From Planctomycetaceae bacterium (GTDB lineage: Bacteria > Planctomycetota > Planctomycetia > Planctomycetales > Planctomycetaceae), in NCBI GenBank assembly GCA_020426065.1, contig JAGQQT010000066.1:1-12181 (forward strand): DNA of 12,181 nt, in the 5' to 3' direction. The stretch's first letter is position 1; every line of letters begins with the position of its first letter. Shown here piece after piece: positions 9,577 through 12,181 of the stretch. The position numbers and the translations under genes are program-made. The notes under the pieces are model-generated. The model did not search any database, had not been told where the DNA came from, and was given only the letters and a program-made list of their open reading frames with translations.

Positions 9577-9933
9577 TTACTCTGCGCTGTCAGCCTTTTC
9601 AGCCTCAGCTTCCGCTGGGGCCTCTGCTTTCGGCTCCGGCATCTTGGGGGCAATCATGGGAGGCGGTTCTTTGGCCACGCCCCATTTTCCTTCCCGGAAT
9701 TTCCGAATCAGTACTTCGACTTTTTCGGTTGGCAGAGCTCCAACAGACAACCAGTAATCGATCCGGTCCAGCTTCATCGAAACCCGCTGCGATTTATCAC
9801 GCACCATGGGATCGTAGCTGCCAACGTCTTCAATCGTCTTGCCATCACGGGGAGATCGTGCATCCATGACACAGATGCGAAAGAACGGGCGATGGGTTCT
9901 TCCCATCTTTTTCATACGAATACGAACGGACAC
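9577..9933 (-). CDS. rpsP: 30S ribosomal protein S16
   Basis: A 118-residue S16. The core is typical: SVRIRMKKMGRTHRPFFRI at 2-20, GKTIEDVGSYDP at 31-42 and LDRIDYWLSVGALPTEKVEVL at 55-75. The start is GTG 9933, preceded by GAGGAA about 5 bases upstream; an in-frame extension up to 10128 is not credible because it continues through the leader and breaks the family's N-terminus. After residue 88 there is a Pro/Ala/Glu-rich tail ending ...EKADSAE that minimal S16 proteins lack. It is the first gene of rpsP-trmD-rplS-yraN and probably transcribed from the promoter at 10150-10177. Confidence 0.97.
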   Translation of the reverse strand: MSVRIRMKKMGRTHRPFFRICVMDARSPRDGKTIEDVGSYDPMVRDKSQRVSMKLDRIDYWLSVGALPTEKVEVLIRKFREGKWGVAKEPPPMIAPKMPEPKAEAPAEAEAEKADSAE

Positions 9934-10143
9934 CTGATTTCCTCGAAGTAAATAAATCGCCTGGGAATTCAAACCCTCCCCGTATGCAGCAGTTTGCGGC
10001 AGACAGGAAGCAGAATTCCTCGCAGCCCCGGCACACTTCCGAGATGTCTGGCACGCCTGTACGGAAGAGGAGTTGGCGAGGAATAAATGGTGAGAAAGAG
10101 CCGGTAGGCTGTCTCTCGACGCGGTCACTCAATTTTTTTGCAA
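9934..10143 (-). promoter_or_regulatory. Structured 5' leader of the rpsP operon
   Basis: About 210 bases between the proposed start of transcription and rpsP. Three inverted repeats are visible: GAGA/TCTC plus AGCC/GGCT with a 4-base loop (10092-10117); CTTCCG and CGGAAG (10036-10041 and 10062-10067); and GGAATTC with GAATTCC (9964-9970 and 10013-10019). No convincing short gene is seen. Leaders of ribosomal protein operons are often bound by one of the encoded proteins; whether this one is cannot be told from the sequence. Confidence 0.4.
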
Positions 10144-10149
10144 GCGGGC

Positions 10150-10177
10150 ATTGTAACAGCATTTGGCATTTTGCAAA
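10150..10177 (-). promoter_or_regulatory. Extended -10 promoter for the rpsP operon
   Basis: On the minus strand TTTGCA (10172-10177) and TACAAT (10150-10155) are 16 bases apart, and the -10 box is preceded by TGT, giving the extended form TGnTACAAT. Transcription would start near 10143. A dyad, TTGGC at 10163-10167 and GCCAA at 10178-10182, covers the -35 box and could be an operator. Confidence 0.55.
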
Positions 10178-10270
10178 GCCAACATTGCTCGATTTTCCGC
10201 AACCCGGCGGACTGTACTCTCTCTGATCCGGTCCCCCGTCAGGTTCTCCGTATCAGTTGATCAGGCTTGC

Positions 10271-10315
10271 CGGATCCGCGAACGCATCAAAGTTCGTGCA
10301 ATTATCCGTTTTTTT
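10271..10315 (+). terminator. Possible intrinsic terminator followed by T7
   Basis: CGGAT (10271-10275) can pair with ATCCG (10304-10308) and CGAAC (10279-10283) with GTTCG (10292-10296), separated by an internal loop, and seven T residues follow directly at 10309-10315. The stem is imperfect. It would end a plus-strand transcript that begins somewhere in 9940-10230, where no protein gene is convincing, so it may end a small RNA. The outer stem competes with an upstream GATCCGG at 10225-10231. Confidence 0.35.
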
Positions 10316-10351
10316 ACGATTCCTCCATTTTTTCATGGAACGACAATCCGG

Positions 10352-10378
10352 CTTTGGTAGGATGCCATCCTATCAAGG
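10352..10378. repeat. 12-bp hairpin with a three-base loop
   Basis: Positions 10352-10363 pair with 10367-10378 (ten Watson-Crick and two G-T pairs) around the loop GCC. No T run follows on either strand. It is the most stable-looking hairpin in the rpsP-rpoD gap and may be part of an RNA structure or a protein-binding dyad (core TAGGAT-GCC-ATCCTA). Confidence 0.5.
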
Positions 10379-10831
10379 GTGAGGGAGAAGGCCATTGGCT
10401 CACGACGAGCGAACTTTCACCTGAATCAACATCGACATCCCCTCGGACTGGCAGGATCCTTTCCCGTCAACCTTCCGAGATCAATCCGGGATGTCAGAGT
10501 CTGGAAGGAACATACGCGTGCAAAGACTCGACACGGATCGTCTGGAGGCTGCCACTTTGTTCTGCGACTACCCAATGAAGATTGCTTACTTCTTCACCTC
10601 GACAGCCTGATTTCCTGTCACATGTTTGCGACATGATGCCGCACGCCTTTGAAATCATTGATTGTCTGATGATCTCTCCAACTGCACGCGTGTAGCATTT
10701 TGACCTTTTTCATAAAGGTGCCATGAGACTGACTTGTATTCCAGTTTGATCGTTGGCATGGTGGGACGCTTCAAGCAGGCTTAAGTAAATCAGTAAGACA
10801 AACCTGACTGGACTCGTTCCGTTTTCGTTTT

Positions 10832-10852
10832 TCGCGTGATGGAACCACGCGA
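10832..10852 (+). promoter_or_regulatory. Hairpin in the rpoD leader
   Basis: TCGCGTG (10832-10838) and CACGCGA (10846-10852) form a perfect 7-bp GC-rich stem with a 7-base loop, 33 bases before the rpoD start and just upstream of its binding site GAGGGAG (10875-10881). In mRNA it could influence initiation; in DNA it could be an operator. Confidence 0.4.
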
Positions 10853-10885
10853 TATTTCAGTTCACACTTATAGCGAGGGAGTAGA

Positions 10886-12181
10886 ATGGTGCCTCGATTC
10901 AGCGAATCGATTCAGCCGTTGATGGATGCAGCCGTAAAGGACGGGCGGCTCAGTTATCAAAAGATGGATGAGTACCTCCCTGATGAGGGGGGGGATCCCA
11001 CCCTGATTGATCAGATTGTACTCGCTCTTGATGAGCTGGCCCTGGACATGTTTGATGATCCCAAGGCCAGAATCACACCTCGCGCAGAATCTGAATCTGC
11101 AGAGAAGAAAACGGAAGAGGATGTCAGCGAGGAAGTGACCCGCTCGCTGATCGGACCGGAAACACCGGTCTCCTCACGAGATCCAATTCGTATGTATCTC
11201 AGTCAGATGGGAAACATTCCGCTGCTGACACGGGCCGATGAAATTTTCCTGGCCAAGCAGATTGAAGTCACACGAAAACGCTTTCGCCGCACGGCCGTGG
11301 AATCCGACTTCGCCCTCGACATCATTGTCGAGATGTTTGAAAAGGTGAATACCGGCGAACTGCCGTTCGAAAGAACTCTGAGAACGTCAGAAACCGAAAA
11401 TGCCCAGAAGGAACAGATCCTGGGCCGCATGGAACCGAATCTGCAGACGCTGCGGCACATGATGGCCCGCAACCGGGAAGACTTCCAGCTTCGCATGGAT
11501 GAATCGCTTCCCCAGAGTGAACGCAACAAGGCATTCGAGCGGATGATTGTCCGCCGACGAAAAATGGCCTGCCTGGCAGAAGAGTTGAGTCTCCGTACCC
11601 AGCGCCTTCAGCCCATTATTCGCCGCATGGAACAGCTGGCCGAACGAATCCAGCAACTCCAGCGTGACATCAAACGACTCCGCCGGGTTCCCACCGCCAG
11701 CCGTGATCTGGAACTGATGCGATCCGAACTGGCAGAAATCGTTCATGATACGCTCGAAACTCCTGAAGAATTCGTGGCACGGACTCGTGAAATCCGCCGT
11801 CGCTTTGCTGCCTGGACTGATGCCAAGCAGAAGCTGTCGGGCGGAAACCTGCGGCTGGTCGTTTCAATCGCCAAGAAATACCGCAACCGCGGACTGAGCT
11901 TCCTGGATCTGATTCAGGAAGGGAACGCTGGCCTGATGCGTGGCGTTGAGAAGTATGAGTACCGTCGTGGTTACAAGTTCTCAACCTATGCAACCTGGTG
12001 GATTCGCCAGGCGATCACCCGCGCTGTGGCCGATCATGCCCGCACCATCCGGATTCCGGTGCACATGTTCCAGAGTATCTCAACGCTCAAGGCCAAGGCG
12101 GAACAGATTCGTCAGGAAACCGGTCGCGAACCAACCATGGAAGAACTGGCAGCCGCCATTGATATGTCCGTGGAAGAAACC
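10886..12181 (+). CDS. rpoD: Primary RNA polymerase sigma factor (RpoD/SigA), N-terminal 432 residues
   Basis: The gene runs off the right edge in frame. It directs RNA polymerase to housekeeping promoters. Residues about 3-60 resemble the acidic region 1.1 of primary sigma factors ([20 protein letters not shown]). Region 1.2 starts at [11 protein letters not shown] (Asp99). A helical insert of roughly 180 residues (130-310) rich in Arg and Glu is the non-conserved region. Region 2 begins at [16 protein letters not shown] (321) and includes FLDLIQEGN and [17 protein letters not shown] at 363-379, with Gln375 and Thr378, the -10-recognising residues. Region 3 starts after RTIRIPVHM, with [13 protein letters not shown]. 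Regions 3.2 and 4 are outside the window. ATG 10886 is supported by GAGGGAG 4 bases upstream. An 8-G run at 10987-10994 lies in the coding frame and is intact. Confidence 0.95.
   Translation, partial: MVPRFSESIQPLMDAAVKDGRLSYQKMDEYLPDEGGDPTLIDQIVLALDELALDMFDDPKARITPRAESESAEKKTEEDVSEEVTRSLIGPETPVSSRDPIRMYLSQMGNIPLLTRADEIFLAKQIEVTRKRFRRTAVESDFALDIIVEMFEKVNTGELPFERTLRTSETENAQKEQILGRMEPNLQTLRHMMARNREDFQLRMDESLPQSERNKAFERMIVRRRKMACLAEELSLRTQRLQPIIRRMEQLAERIQQLQRDIKRLRRVPTASRDLELMRSELAEIVHDTLETPEEFVARTREIRRRFAAWTDAKQKLSGGNLRLVVSIAKKYRNRGLSFLDLIQEGNAGLMRGVEKYEYRRGYKFSTYATWWIRQAITRAVADHARTIRIPVHMFQSISTLKAKAEQIRQETGREPTMEELAAAIDMSVEET

Larger units (their letters stand above)
10316..10885 (+). other. 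Long non-coding region upstream of rpoD
   Basis: No protein gene is convincing in these 570 bases. One open frame at 10379-10636 starts with GTG, has no binding site and near-random third positions. Structural elements are a 12-bp hairpin at 10352-10378, CCTTCC with GGAAGG (10471-10476 and 10503-10508), CATGT with ACATG near 10621-10635, and ACCTTT with AAAGGT (10703-10708 and 10714-10719). TTGACC at 10700-10705 could be a -35 box but has no good partner. The rpoD promoter must lie here or further upstream. Confidence 0.4.

Noticed and set aside
9940..10128. An N-terminal extension of S16 up to 10128
   Set aside because: S16 normally starts at the (M)xVRIRLKRMG motif, and GTG 9933 with GAGGAA fits exactly; the extension has no coding character.
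10092..10139. A plus-strand terminator: hairpin at 10092-10117 followed by T7 at 10133-10139
   Set aside because: The T run is 15 bases beyond the stem, too far for intrinsic termination; the hairpin is better viewed as part of the rpsP leader on the other strand.
10495..10525. A resemblance to the SRP RNA tip (GTCAG...TCTGGAAGGAA)
   Set aside because: The conserved AGCAGCC side of the internal loop is missing and the flanks do not form the long helix; CCTTCC upstream pairs with GGAAGG instead.
10379..10636. An 85-codon plus-strand frame before rpoD
   Set aside because: GTG start without a binding site, near-random third positions, His/Arg-rich product with no recognisable pattern.
10753..10768. 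A sigma-54-like site (TGGCATG...GC) upstream of rpoD
   Set aside because: The -12 element does not match TTGC at the required spacing.

Overview
The window most likely comes from a planctomycete chromosome (Gimesia/Rubinisphaera-like). This is an inference from protein style: a primary sigma factor with a long insert between regions 1.2 and 2, an HD-GYP protein with a C-terminal 'FPIGS-VVLTDG' extension, a SNF2 protein next to a small unrecognised partner, and moderate GC judged by eye. No 16S or other decisive marker is present, so the lineage is tentative. The content is mainly chromosomal housekeeping; I see no transposase, integrase, CRISPR array, tRNA or rRNA.

Layout, left to right. (1) Positions 1-2656, plus strand: the tail of an unknown gene, an unrecognised 169-residue protein, and a SNF2-type helicase whose start overlaps the end of that protein. 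(2) 2691-4178, minus: glycogen synthase glgA, divergent from (3) 4311-4985, plus: a HAD phosphatase/beta-phosphoglucomutase-like enzyme with a very strong ribosome binding site. (4) 5001-7858, minus: hisI, an HD-domain protein of the tRNA-nucleotidyltransferase type, and an HD-GYP protein; both HD proteins have altered active-site motifs. (5) 7984-9933, minus: rpsP-trmD-rplS-yraN, a ribosomal protein/tRNA modification operon without the usual rimM. (6) 9934-10885: a 952-base divergent intergenic region. (7) 10886-12181, plus: the N-terminal 432 residues of the primary sigma factor rpoD, cut by the window edge.

The least explained DNA is the 952-base gap between rpsP and rpoD. On the minus strand it holds a good extended -10 promoter for the rpsP operon with a dyad over its -35 box, followed by a leader of about 210 bases with three possible stem-loops. 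On the plus strand it holds a set of mutually exclusive hairpins ending in a T7 run, then a 12-bp hairpin, then about 500 bases without a convincing gene, then a short hairpin just before rpoD. A small RNA, an attenuator or ribosomal-protein leader control are all possible; none is proven from sequence alone.

The other candidate for new biology is the translationally coupled pair of unknown small protein and SNF2 ATPase.
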